Source: Polaromonas sp.
Lineage (GTDB): Bacteria; Pseudomonadota; Gammaproteobacteria; Burkholderiales; Burkholderiaceae
Assembly: GCA_013823505.1 (NCBI GenBank)
Contig: PNMH01000041.1
Coordinates: forward strand, 1-34,260
Length of the DNA: 34,260 nt
Reading direction: 5' to 3'
Shown here: piece after piece, positions 1-7,868 of the stretch
How positions within the stretch are numbered: the first letter of the stretch is position 1
Layout of the letters: each line of letters begins with the position of its first letter
Translations under genes and position numbers: made by a program
The notes under the pieces: generated by a model
Databases searched by the model: none
Seen by the model: the letters and a program-made list of their open reading frames with translations, nothing else
What the model was told of the DNA's origin: nothing

Positions 1-111
1 CGCCGAAGCCCTGGCCGACCGCTACGTGGTCATGGAGCGCGGTGAAGTGATCGCCAGTGGCCCCGGCAGCGAGATGCAGGCCAAGGGCGTGCGCCAGCTC
101 GTGGCGATCTG
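1..111 (+). CDS. urtE: Urea ABC transporter ATP-binding protein UrtE, 3' end (partial)
   Basis: The window opens inside a reading frame that ends with TGA at 109-111. The visible 36 residues (AEALADRYVVMERGEVIASG, then a tail ending GVRQLVAI) are the C-terminus of a branched-chain-amino-acid/urea type ABC ATPase: the 'xLADRyyVMerGeivasG' strand follows the H-loop in this family. The ending VRxLVAI is typical of UrtE rather than LivF, so I favour UrtE, the second ATPase of the high-affinity urea importer UrtABCDE. The Walker and signature motifs lie outside the window, so the assignment rests on the tail alone. In related genomes urtE is often followed by urease genes. Here the next gene is on the other strand, and a ureD lies 15 kb away facing it. 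Confidence 0.7.
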
Positions 112-146
112 AGCGGGTTGCCTGGCGCCGAGTTTCGGTGTGCCGC

Positions 147-1853
147 TCAGGCGGGAGGTGCGTGTCCCAGCAGCAGAGTGCAGCTGTCCGACACCTGATC
201 GGCATCGAGCCCCAGACCCACCAGCATGTCGTACAAACCCTCCAGCGCTTCGATCATGGGCTTGGGCGCAAAGTGCGGCGCCTGGTGCTGGCAGTGCTCG
301 AGCGCGAACGCGTGCAACCAGTCGCCATCGTGTCGATCCAAACCCACGCAGCCGAAGCGGTCGGTGAGTTCCATGAAACGCTGCAGCAGGCAAAAGCTCA
401 CCCACCCGGAGCTGAACCGAGCTTGCGCGCGCGCCAGGGCGTGCAGCCGGTCGCGGCTCAGTCCGCGTGGCGCGAGCGGTTCGCGGAAGACCGTCAACGC
501 CAGTTCCAGACCGAACAGCGTCAGGTGTTCAGGTGGGCTTTGGCGCATCACTTCGTTGACCAGCTGGTGGTGGACCGCGCGCGTGACGTGCGCACGGCCC
601 AGTTGGTGGACCAGGCGGGTCAAGCCCATCGGCTGCGCCATGCTGTGTCGCACGAGGCAGGGCAGCCACAACGGGGTATCGATGGCGGCGTCGTGCATCG
701 TTCGCAAGGACAGCAGCGGGTGGTGTTCGTGGCTGGCCAGCAGCAGGATGTCTACCACGGCGGCGCGGGCCGAGGTGCACGACGGGTGGGCGCGGTGCCC
801 GCTGCGGTGGGGCGCCAGCCAGTGCAACACGTCGACCCAGGGGTCGATCGCATTGACGCCTGCGGTGTCCCCCGCTTCGTGCATGCCCAGCACGATACGC
901 TGCATGAGCGGCAAGGCCAGGCAAGCGTGGCGCCGTGCCGGATGCACCAGGGCCAGCCGCGCGGCGTGGGTGAACTGGTAGAGCAACTGGTGGCGCAGCC
1001 GGCGTGCTGTCGCGGGCTCCAGGCGGGCGCAGAGATGCAGCAGGCGCTCCAGCGTGTGGTGGCCCAGCGGAGACACCAGCCAGTGGTCGTCGCACAGCTG
1101 GTTGCCCACGCAGACCAGGGCCGGGTGCTGGTGCGAAAACCAGACCAGGGTTTCATCGTCGTCCGGCGGTGTCTCCACCCGCTGCTCGATGTCCGCTGTG
1201 GGCGACCAGGGCAGCGCGAGCAAGCCGATGTCGCTCACGATCTGCTGCATGCCCACCAGATCCGGCTCGGCCTCCTGGCGCCGCAGTGCTTTCGCCAGAC
1301 GCGCGGGCGCCAGCTCGTCCAGCCTGTGCTGCAACAGATCGCGTGCCTGCCTTGTTCCGTCGGTTGCTCCGGTCAAGCCCGTGGAAGCTGGCATCAGCTG
1401 CAACAGGTGCGACACCCAGAAGGGCAGCGGCCCTGCCTCTGTCAACAGGGTGCCGAGCAAGCCCAACACCAGCCGTGTGGAGTCTTGCGGTGGCACGCAG
1501 GTCCAGGCCGACACCAAGGCATGGGCCACGCGGTCGTGGTGGATGTGGTGCAGCCGAAGCGCGTGCGCCATGTGCTCCAGCACGGGCTCGGCGACTGTGG
1601 CGTGCAGCACCTGGGCGGTGTGCAGGATCTGCACGAACGCGTGGTGGAAGCGCTCGGCCTGTTGAGGGTCCGCGTCATCGACATCGATGCGCTGCAACTC
1701 GTCGAGCGCTTGGACCAGCAGGCCCTTGGCTTGGAGCAGCGTGAGATCTTTCAGGACGGCGGTGAGGATGTCAGTGCGCAGCAGCGAAGGGTGCCTGGGC
1801 TTGCGCTGTGTGGCATTGAACAGCTGCGGCGTGTTGGAGGATGGGGATTGCAT
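147..1853 (-). CDS. Conserved-looking protein of unknown function, 568 aa
   Basis: This is a long open frame with ATG at 1853 and a stop at 147. The protein is rich in Leu, Ala, His and Arg and reads as a soluble, mostly helical protein. It has no signal peptide, clear membrane segment, nucleotide-binding loop or metal motif that I can recognise. Scattered Cys and many His residues are present but form no ordered cluster. No good Shine-Dalgarno sequence precedes the ATG, so the true start could lie further in. A long frame on the plus strand covers the same DNA but has the Arg/Gln/Val-rich look of an antisense shadow, whereas this frame has helical periodicity and normal hydrophobic content. 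It faces urtE tail to tail with about 35 bp between them. No function is proposed. Confidence 0.7.
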   Translation of the reverse strand: MQSPSSNTPQLFNATQRKPRHPSLLRTDILTAVLKDLTLLQAKGLLVQALDELQRIDVDDADPQQAERFHHAFVQILHTAQVLHATVAEPVLEHMAHALRLHHIHHDRVAHALVSAWTCVPPQDSTRLVLGLLGTLLTEAGPLPFWVSHLLQLMPASTGLTGATDGTRQARDLLQHRLDELAPARLAKALRRQEAEPDLVGMQQIVSDIGLLALPWSPTADIEQRVETPPDDDETLVWFSHQHPALVCVGNQLCDDHWLVSPLGHHTLERLLHLCARLEPATARRLRHQLLYQFTHAARLALVHPARRHACLALPLMQRIVLGMHEAGDTAGVNAIDPWVDVLHWLAPHRSGHRAHPSCTSARAAVVDILLLASHEHHPLLSLRTMHDAAIDTPLWLPCLVRHSMAQPMGLTRLVHQLGRAHVTRAVHHQLVNEVMRQSPPEHLTLFGLELALTVFREPLAPRGLSRDRLHALARAQARFSSGWVSFCLLQRFMELTDRFGCVGLDRHDGDWLHAFALEHCQHQAPHFAPKPMIEALEGLYDMLVGLGLDADQVSDSCTLLLGHAPPA

Positions 1854-1989
1854 GGCGGGGAGGACCGTGTGATGGAAAGTCCATCGTGTCCCGCCGTACC
1901 TGCCATGTGAATCGGCTCACCAGCCCATGAAGCCCATCAAGCCTTTGCCTGCGCCTGTGCGGTCAGCCGCAACGCATAGCGCCCCCCGC

Positions 1990-2232
1990 TCACTTGCCCA
2001 GCTGGACCAGCGCCGCCTGCAAACCCGACAGACCACCCACGCGCTGGTCGTTGATGAAGATCTGCGGCATCTGCCGCACCGACGGCCCGCAGCGCTCGTA
2101 AAAGGCCATGCGCTCGGCCTCGTCATCGATCTTGATCTCTTCAAACCCGATCGAACGGGACTTGAGCAGCATCTTGGCCGACTCGCATTGCGGGCAGGCG
2201 GACTTGGAGTAGACGGTGATTTTGAGTTGCAT
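1990..2232 (-). CDS. Glutaredoxin-like thiol-disulfide oxidoreductase (80 aa)
   Basis: A complete thioredoxin-fold protein of glutaredoxin size. It shows beta1 (KITVYSKSACPQC) with the dithiol active site CPQC at residues 13-16, the cis-proline loop (RQMPQIFINDQ) and the glutathione-binding GG turn (VGGLSGLQ). The family reduces protein disulfides or mixed glutathione disulfides in the cytoplasm. The CPQC variant of CPYC is more like NrdH or short glutaredoxins, so the electron donor (glutathione or thioredoxin reductase) is not settled. A purine-rich stretch (AACTCCTCGC on the plus strand, just upstream of the ATG at 2232) gives a plausible ribosome site. It is a single gene with no operon partner. 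Confidence 0.88.
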   Translation of the reverse strand: MQLKITVYSKSACPQCESAKMLLKSRSIGFEEIKIDDEAERMAFYERCGPSVRQMPQIFINDQRVGGLSGLQAALVQLGK

Positions 2233-2710
2233 GCGAGGAGTTTACGGGGCGGGCATCCGGCATCTTCCCGGCGTTTCCGCGTTTGAATTTTTGGGTTGAG
2301 TCACGCATGACAAGTCACCGACATTCGCTGCTCGGCTCCGATGTGTGAATCCTGCAAGGTCCAGTGAGTGGCGAAGTTGCAGCGACGGCTGCCGTTGGAA
2401 CGGTCTTGTCGAAGTTTGGCGATTGACCAATGGCGGTTGTCCATGCCCAGGCACTCCCACGGATTGAAGGTCAGGTCCTGGATGTTCTGCCGTCATTGGG
2501 GTGACTACTTGCCCAACAGTTGGTGATCACGCGCGCGCCTCTTCGGGACTTTGGCCACCCATGTCCTTGATCAGTTTGCAGCGGTGACGAACCATCTGGA
2601 CGAGATGTCTTCCACCAGCAGCACTCGCCCCACGGCTCCGTTCAATCCAGGGATCGCGACCCCGTCAAGCATGGTCAACATGGAGGCTTCCCTGAATGAT
2701 TTTGTATCCA
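2233..2710. other. 478-bp region without a convincing gene
   Basis: Between the glutaredoxin and the hybrid kinase no frame carries a recognisable family. Base composition is less GC-rich than the neighbours and the short frames have mixed, non-coding residue use. One 60-codon stretch on the minus strand (about 2306-2488) reads with the string DLTFNPWECL, but it is bounded by stops and I could not place it. It may be decayed coding sequence. The region must hold the promoter of the glutaredoxin (minus strand) and the terminator of the kinase gene, but no clear hairpin with a T-run is visible. Confidence 0.4.
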
Positions 2711-5700
2711 CTACACCGCCACGTCTGGTTGCTGCAATTGGTTCATGAGCAGGCTGTGTGCAGCGGTGAACTCGAGTTCGTCAATCTTTTGAAGAAGCTG
2801 TACTGCATCGTCCTGCCCCATCAAACTGACCAGCTCTGACCGCAATGCCAAGCCAAAATCGATGGCATCAAAGTCACACTTGAGCAGCAACTCGGCAAGC
2901 TGGCCGAGCTTGTCTCGGCCAGCTTGGGTCAAGGGGCCAACATCCAACGCGACGATCTCATTTGGCATTGATACAGACATTTGATCTTTGACGTGAGCCA
3001 GCAGGTCGTCGAGGACCTTGGCCACCTGCTGCACAGCTTCCAAGGGCAAGACAGTCCCACAGAGAATGGCGCTTTCTGCTTGCTCGGCCACGGCGGCCAG
3101 TTCGGCAGCGCCCAACATTCCGGCACTACCCCTCAACTTGTGCAGACTGGCGCACAGCTCGGCGTTGACCCCCGACTCATTCTGTTTCACCAGTTCAAGC
3201 CAAGTCAAACCCCAAGTTGAGTAGTTCTTCTGTGCCAACGCGAGCAGTTTGTTGAAGAGGACAACGCTGTTGCTCGAATACGCCATCGCCAAGGTTGTGT
3301 CGATACCCGGAATTTCAGGCCAGGGCTGCGACACTGGTGGGTTCAAAGAGACGGCTCCTTCGTCCGTATGGCTCAGCACCACCTGTGGTGCCTTGCCTCT
3401 GTACAAGCCGATCCTGCTGCGCAACAGCTTCACAACGTCCAGAGGCTCCAGCGGCTTGGTGAGAAAGTCGTCCATGCTGGCCGCTCTGGCTCTCAGGCGC
3501 TCGCTGTCGAGTGCACCGGCGGTCAGCGCAATCACCGGCAGGCTTTTGAATGCGGCATGCGATTTGATCAGTCGGGTCGCCTCCAGGCCGTCCAGCACCG
3601 GCATCTGCACGTCCATGAGCACGGCATCCACCTCCTCGGGATGAAGCAGCAGCCAATCAGCCGCTTCCTGGCCGTTGACGCAGGTGTGGCAAGTCGCACC
3701 TTGCTGGCGCAGCAGTGCCACGGCGATCTCCAGATTGATTTCGCTGTCATCGACCACCAGGATGCGCGCCCCCTGCAGCCAATGGATACCGCCATCGATG
3801 GCGCGGGTGGTTCCAATCAGGCGGTCCTGAGAGTCCGCACCCAACGCCAGAACCTCGACCACCGAATTGAAGACCCTGGACATGTCGGCTGGTTTTTGAA
3901 TCACACGGTGCAGCGGCAGCGCCAGGCTCTGCATCGTCTCCAGCTCCTGCGCATCTCCGATCAAGATGGCGGGCAAATCATGGCCTTGGGCGTTTGAGGC
4001 ATCCACCAGCTCACGAAGTCTTGCTGCTCCCTCGCTACCCAATGCCGCGTCCATCAGAAGAACGTCTGGCTCGCCTGTCTCTGCGGCCATGGGTCTGAAG
4101 GATGACCACCCCAGTGCAGCGAGGCGTTGTCTCATGTCCAGGCAAACGGCCTCGTCGGCGCACATCAAAGCCACTTCGATGGGTCGGCTCGCCCGCGTGG
4201 CTTGAGCCACCATGTCCTCGTCCGCCTCGACCAGCGGCAGCGTGATCAAAAATTCACTGCCCACACCGAGTGTGCTGCTGACCCGGGCATCACCGCCCAT
4301 CATTCGCGCCAGGTTGCGGACGATGGAAAGTCCCAACCCGGTGCCACCAAACTGTCGCGTGGTGCTCTCGTCGGCCTGCACAAAGGGCGTGAACAGGCGC
4401 CCGATCGCCTCTTGCGAAATGCCCACGCCGCTGTCCCGAACCACCAGCTCGACCGATGGCTGAGAACCGTCGCGCAGCACCCGCGTCGAGAGGTCCACCG
4501 AACCGGTCGTCGTGAACTTGATCGCGTTGCTCAACAGGTTGCTGACGATCTGGCGCAGTCGAAAGCGGTCACCGGCAAGCCACAAGGGCAAGTCTGCGGC
4601 GGTGTACAGCGTCAGTTTCAAGCCCTTGGCCTGAGCCACGACACCATGAATGTCGGCCAGCTCCTCCAACAACTGCCTGGGCTGGAAGGGCTGAACATTC
4701 ATCGACATTTCTCCAGCCTCGATCTTGGCCAGGTCCAGCACGTCATTGATGATGTCCATCAGACCGTGTCCAGCCTGGTTGGCCTTGCCCAGCAGGTCGC
4801 TCTGGCCGGGCCTGAGATCGGTGTTCTGCAACATCCTGTGCATGCCCAGCACGGCATTCAATGGCGTGCGAATCTCGTGGCTCATGTTGGCCAGGAACGC
4901 GCTCTTGGCGGCATTCGCCGCTTCGGCGGCAGCCGAGGCCGCACGCAGCTTGTCCGCAGCCTCGCGGCGCTCTGTGATGTCCTGAAACGCCCCGATCAGC
5001 CGCGCCGGTTTGGTCCGATTGACGGGATCTTCATATTCCACCTGACCCACCGTGCGAACCCAGATGCAGCGCCCTTTGGCGGTCTGTATTCTCAGTTCCA
5101 TATCCCAGGGCGTGCCCTGTGCGATGCATTGCTCAACGGCCTGTTGAATGACGGGCCGCTCAGCGGGTAAGTAGTAGTCAATGGCCTCATCCAGTGTGGG
5201 GCGGTGTCTCAACGGCACTTCATGGATGCGGCAGGTTTCGTCGGACCATTCCACCTGGGATGTTTTCAACTCCACGCGCCAAGCGCCCACACCCGCCAGG
5301 CGCCCCGCCCGCTCCAGAAAAGCATGGGCCTTGGTCAGATCGGTCGCCAGAGTTTGCGCGAGTCCCCGGGCCTTGATCAGCTCGGCTTCAAAGCGGGTGC
5401 GTTCCTGCGACACGAAAAAGACCCAGGCAACGCACTCGGTGCTTTCGTGGTGCCCCATGCGGGCATTGACCAAAACGGGCACCAAACGCTGGTCTTTGCT
5501 GAGCAGATTCAAGGACACTTCGCGCAGTTCGCCGGAAGTTCTGAGCAGGGGCCACAGATGGGTTTCCAGAAGAATTCGGGCAGGCAAGGGCAGCGCGCGC
5601 GCCAAAGCGTGGTTTCCCCAGTGCGCAGCATCGCCGCCCATCATCTGCAAAAAATCGTCGTTGACGCTTAAGAAGCGGCCCTCGACCGAGGTGATTGCGG

Positions 5701-5719
5701 TGGCACACGGAAACTGCAT
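2711..5719 (-). CDS. PAS-containing hybrid sensor histidine kinase with receiver and HPt domains
   Basis: A 1002-aa cytoplasmic phosphorelay kinase with no membrane segment. Order of domains: N-terminal PAS (about 1-120), second PAS with PAC end (about 140-255, GAFQDITERRE), HisKA with phospho-acceptor His281 in SHEIRTPLN, HATPase with N-box (NLLSNAIKF, Asn394/398), G1 (DSGVGI) and G2 (GGTGLGLSIV), a weak receiver-like segment (about 513-625), an intact receiver (652-770: VVDDSE, phospho-acceptor Asp703 in LMDVQMP, Lys755), and an HPt domain with His860 in LHKLRGSAG. The start is taken at the ATG at 5719, because the codons upstream are Arg/Ser-rich and unlike a protein. No transcription output domain is present, so phosphate must pass to a separate regulator. 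It lies downstream of an RsbQ-type hydrolase on the same strand, which suggests that the first PAS is the ligand-receiving domain. Confidence 0.92.
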   Translation of the reverse strand: MQFPCATAITSVEGRFLSVNDDFLQMMGGDAAHWGNHALARALPLPARILLETHLWPLLRTSGELREVSLNLLSKDQRLVPVLVNARMGHHESTECVAWVFFVSQERTRFEAELIKARGLAQTLATDLTKAHAFLERAGRLAGVGAWRVELKTSQVEWSDETCRIHEVPLRHRPTLDEAIDYYLPAERPVIQQAVEQCIAQGTPWDMELRIQTAKGRCIWVRTVGQVEYEDPVNRTKPARLIGAFQDITERREAADKLRAASAAAEAANAAKSAFLANMSHEIRTPLNAVLGMHRMLQNTDLRPGQSDLLGKANQAGHGLMDIINDVLDLAKIEAGEMSMNVQPFQPRQLLEELADIHGVVAQAKGLKLTLYTAADLPLWLAGDRFRLRQIVSNLLSNAIKFTTTGSVDLSTRVLRDGSQPSVELVVRDSGVGISQEAIGRLFTPFVQADESTTRQFGGTGLGLSIVRNLARMMGGDARVSSTLGVGSEFLITLPLVEADEDMVAQATRASRPIEVALMCADEAVCLDMRQRLAALGWSSFRPMAAETGEPDVLLMDAALGSEGAARLRELVDASNAQGHDLPAILIGDAQELETMQSLALPLHRVIQKPADMSRVFNSVVEVLALGADSQDRLIGTTRAIDGGIHWLQGARILVVDDSEINLEIAVALLRQQGATCHTCVNGQEAADWLLLHPEEVDAVLMDVQMPVLDGLEATRLIKSHAAFKSLPVIALTAGALDSERLRARAASMDDFLTKPLEPLDVVKLLRSRIGLYRGKAPQVVLSHTDEGAVSLNPPVSQPWPEIPGIDTTLAMAYSSNSVVLFNKLLALAQKNYSTWGLTWLELVKQNESGVNAELCASLHKLRGSAGMLGAAELAAVAEQAESAILCGTVLPLEAVQQVAKVLDDLLAHVKDQMSVSMPNEIVALDVGPLTQAGRDKLGQLAELLLKCDFDAIDFGLALRSELVSLMGQDDAVQLLQKIDELEFTAAHSLLMNQLQQPDVAV

Positions 5720-5736
5720 TGGTGATCCACCCTGTC

Positions 5737-6012
5737 CTATCGGACGAGAACGGCGACTGAGTTGGCCCGCACACCAGGGCGTGCCTGCCCTTCGGCCGAC
5801 GCCTGATTCAGCGAGGCTTCGCGCCGTTCTTTTGCAGGGGACCCACGACTGAGCGCTTGTCCACACGATACAGACTCGGGCCAGCGCTGGGCGCTGCATT
5901 CGGCTTTGAAATCGTTTCGTCGCTCGGCCGTGCTGAGTTCGACATGCTCGACTTGCCACGGCGACGGCTTGCGCGGTACTGCGGCAATCAGAGCTTCGTT
6001 ACTCAGGCTCAT
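5737..6012 (-). CDS. Possible small ORF, 91 aa, unknown
   Basis: An open frame between rsbQ and the hybrid kinase on the same strand, starting at ATG 6012 (MSLSNEALIAAVPRKPSPWQ) and ending 17 bp before the kinase start. The first 45 residues look protein-like; the second half is rich in Arg, Ser and Glu and looks less so. No signal peptide, metal motif or known family is apparent. The upstream AAAGAGACC is only a weak ribosome site. It could be a real small partner of the RsbQ/PAS pair, or leftover sequence from the deletion that truncated the chemoreceptor upstream. Confidence 0.3.
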   Translation of the reverse strand: MSLSNEALIAAVPRKPSPWQVEHVELSTAERRNDFKAECSAQRWPESVSCGQALSRGSPAKERREASLNQASAEGQARPGVRANSVAVLVR

Positions 6013-6138
6013 GCGGTCTCTTTTTCTGGATGATGGTTTGAAGCGAAATTGGTCAACCCCGGCCTTCCCCATTCACCACGCTACTGCGTTTCAAGCTCTA
6101 CGCGAAGCATCATGGAGCCGGGAGGGGCCCAATATTGA

Positions 6139-6948
6139 TCAAGCAGGTTCTTTGGCCATGTAGCGCTGCATGGCGTCGATCACGAGTTCGGGGTGACTCA
6201 TGTGGGCGGCATGACCCGCCACGTCCATGACCTCCAACGTGCTGCCCTTCAGTTGCTGGTTCAGGTACTCACCCACCTCCAGGGGAACCAGGCTGTCTTC
6301 CTTGTGTTGAAGAATGAGGCAAGGGCGAGACACCCGGGGCAGGTCGGCGCGGTTGTCCGCAAAAAAGGTGGTTTGCGCAAACACCCGCATCGCGACCGGG
6401 TCGGTGGAGCAAAAACTGTCGGAAAGCTCACCGGCCAACGCCTCGCCCTGCGCGGCGCCAGCCACCGAGGGCGCCAGGTAGTTGGCCCAGCCGATGTAGT
6501 TCTGGTCCATGAGCGACAACAGGCCTTCGAGGTCGGCATGCTCAAAGCCTCCGACATACTCAGGCGGATCGTTCAAAAAGCAGGGTGTGGGTCCTACCAG
6601 TATCAAACGATCAAACAAGTTGGGGCGTGCAATCGAAGCCAGCAGTCCGACGCTGCAACTGACAGAGTGGCCCACGAATGTGACGCCGCTCTCCAGTCCT
6701 TGGGCATCGCACACGTCCAGAACGTCTTGCGCATAGCCGTCCAAGCCGCTGTAACGAGTGGCGCTGAAGGCCGATAGCTGGGACTTGCCGCTTCCAACAT
6801 AGTCAAACAAGACCTGCCGATGTGTGCCAGCGAAAGCGGGTGTGATGCGGCTCCACATGGATTGGCTGCAGCCAAATCCGTGTGCAAACAGAATCGCCGG
6901 CCCGCTGTTGCCCAAGGTGTTGACGTTGTTGCGTTTGTTGATGTCCAT
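6139..6948 (-). CDS. rsbQ: RsbQ-type alpha/beta hydrolase (signalling hydrolase)
   Basis: The protein is 269 aa from the ATG at 6948, the same length as Bacillus subtilis RsbQ, and starts MDINKRNNVNTLG, closely matching RsbQ's MDILKRNNVKVFG. Core motifs are the oxyanion region AHGFGCSQSMW, the strand FDYVGSGKS, the nucleophile elbow GHSVS (Ser95), the acid in HKEDSLVP (Asp218) and the base in GHAAHMSHP (His246). This is the RsbQ triad shifted by one. In Bacillus, RsbQ works with the PAS domain of the phosphatase RsbP to relay energy stress. Related hydrolases in other bacteria pair with PAS domains on kinases or other outputs. The hybrid kinase downstream with an N-terminal PAS fits that scheme. 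An in-frame TTG at 6957 overlaps the upstream stop but is a less likely start. Confidence 0.9.
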   Translation of the reverse strand: MDINKRNNVNTLGNSGPAILFAHGFGCSQSMWSRITPAFAGTHRQVLFDYVGSGKSQLSAFSATRYSGLDGYAQDVLDVCDAQGLESGVTFVGHSVSCSVGLLASIARPNLFDRLILVGPTPCFLNDPPEYVGGFEHADLEGLLSLMDQNYIGWANYLAPSVAGAAQGEALAGELSDSFCSTDPVAMRVFAQTTFFADNRADLPRVSRPCLILQHKEDSLVPLEVGEYLNQQLKGSTLEVMDVAGHAAHMSHPELVIDAMQRYMAKEPA

Positions 6949-6953
6949 GGTCT

Positions 6954-7169
6954 TCAAATGAAGTTCAGGAGGGGTGAAGTCCAGTTGGCAAAGCCACGAG
7001 TTTTCTCCAGGGTGGAAGTCGCGGTCATGCGACGCTCGGTGATGTCCAACATCTGATCGCGCACGCTGGTGGCACTGGAGATGCTGAGCGCATCGCTCAC
7101 AAGCATCAGGACCATCAGCAGACTGAAGGCGCCGATCAGGCGAGTCGAAGCCCTGGGATTATTGAACAC
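6954..7169 (-). pseudogene. Truncated methyl-accepting chemotaxis protein, first 71 residues only
   Basis: The frame begins at ATG 7169 with MFNNPRASTRLIGAFSLLMV, a short basic N-terminus followed by one transmembrane helix (about residues 10-32), then the start of a periplasmic four-helix-bundle sensor (ATSVRDQMLDITERRMTATS). This is the usual opening of betaproteobacterial chemoreceptors. It stops at 6954 after 71 residues. The rest of the sensor, the HAMP domain and the signalling hairpin (several hundred residues) are missing, and the stop falls just before the rsbQ start. It is therefore a remnant left by a deletion whose other end lies near rsbQ. Upstream is a sigma28-like promoter, consistent with a former chemotaxis gene. 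Confidence 0.7.
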
Positions 7170-7199
7170 GGCTGATCCTGTTTGTTTTCGACATGGTGT

Positions 7200-7226
7200 T
7201 TATCGGCTGCGCTGGCACCGACTGTA
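7200..7226 (-). promoter_or_regulatory. Putative sigma28 (FliA) promoter
   Basis: Read on the minus strand the sequence is TACAGTCG, 11 bases, then GCCGATAA. The -10 element GCCGATAA (7200-7207) is identical to the FliA consensus. The -35 element (7219-7226) matches TAAAGTTT at 5 of 8 positions, and the spacer is exactly 11. It lies about 30 bp upstream of the truncated chemoreceptor's start codon, where a flagellar-class promoter of an MCP gene belongs. Because the MCP is now cut short, this promoter would drive rsbQ and perhaps the hybrid kinase. Confidence 0.65.
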
Positions 7227-7396
7227 GCCAGGCCACCCTGCTAAAAACTCGAGAAAAACCGCCGTTCCGGACCACATTCCCCGCTTGGACCTTGATCGGC
7301 GTCAAGTCCGCTGGTTCAGAACAGCGCTGAGGAGACGTGTTTTTCGGTCACCTCGCCGCACGGCAGGCGGGCGTGGTGGCCGAACAGGATCTGACG

Positions 7397-7407
7397 CCCC
7401 CCCCCCC
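7397..7407. repeat. Homopolymer run of 11 C
   Basis: An uninterrupted C11 tract lies at the upstream edge of the recombinase remnant. Runs this long are uncommon in GC-rich bacterial DNA and prone to slippage in replication and in sequencing. It does not sit in an intact gene, so no phase-variation role can be assigned. Confidence 0.9.
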
Positions 7408-7409
7408 GC

Positions 7410-7641
7410 GCGGAGGTCTCGGACATTTGGGCGCTGCCCGCGCGCCTGCAGACGGATGGCAGAGTGCGCGAGCTCGCCCTCGTCAGGTGTGAATCGATAA
7501 CAAGCTGCGCGGTTGCGGCCTCGTGAACGTCACTGTCCGAGACGTGTGTCACGGCAATCAGGTGGCAAGACGAGCCTCCATCATGCAACTCAAGACCCAG
7601 CGCCCGGTTCAGATGGAAATCACACCGGCCACCAGGAAGGC
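7410..7641 (+). pseudogene. Remnant of a tyrosine recombinase/integrase, frameshifted
   Basis: Two frames on the plus strand join to give a recognisable part of a tyrosine-type recombinase. The first (7410-7481) reads DIWALPARLQTDGRVRELAL, the helix region before the catalytic domain. The second (7493-7641) reads IDNKLRGCGLVNVTVRDVCH and then MQLKTQRPVQMEITPATRKA. The latter matches the family's 'LRGCDLV-x-VRDVCHG ... QKTQRPVQFEIT-x-TR' region, with the first catalytic Arg in LRGC. A frameshift lies between 7481 and 7493, and homology fades after about 7641, so the catalytic HxxR and Tyr are absent. It is inactive and marks a past integration or transposition event in a stretch (7265-7868) that otherwise holds no gene I can see. 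Confidence 0.65.
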
Positions 7642-7868
7642 TGTGCAGACCTGTTGCGGAAGGCGCTGCTGCCGTTCGAGCGCTGCTTGCCGCAATGACC
7701 GGATGGCAACGTCATGACGATTCGGGGTCTCGACGACGAATGCCCGAGACCCGTCTCAAGCAGTCGCTCGGTGTGGCTGTCCGTGGCCGCCAGCGGTCAG
7801 CCGATGACGACTTCCCGAACGTCGGCCCGGTGCACTGCGGGCGAGGTTTCGCTCCTCGCCGGGCTCCC

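Noticed and set aside
57..1910. A 617-codon open frame on the plus strand
   Set aside because: It is antisense to the 568-aa gene. Its translation is rich in Arg, Gln, Val and His without domain features, as expected of a GC-rich shadow frame.
2306..2488. Minus-strand stretch with DLTFNPWECL, considered as a catalase-like remnant
   Set aside because: The similarity is limited to a few residues, the stretch is bounded by stops and the following residues do not continue any family I know.
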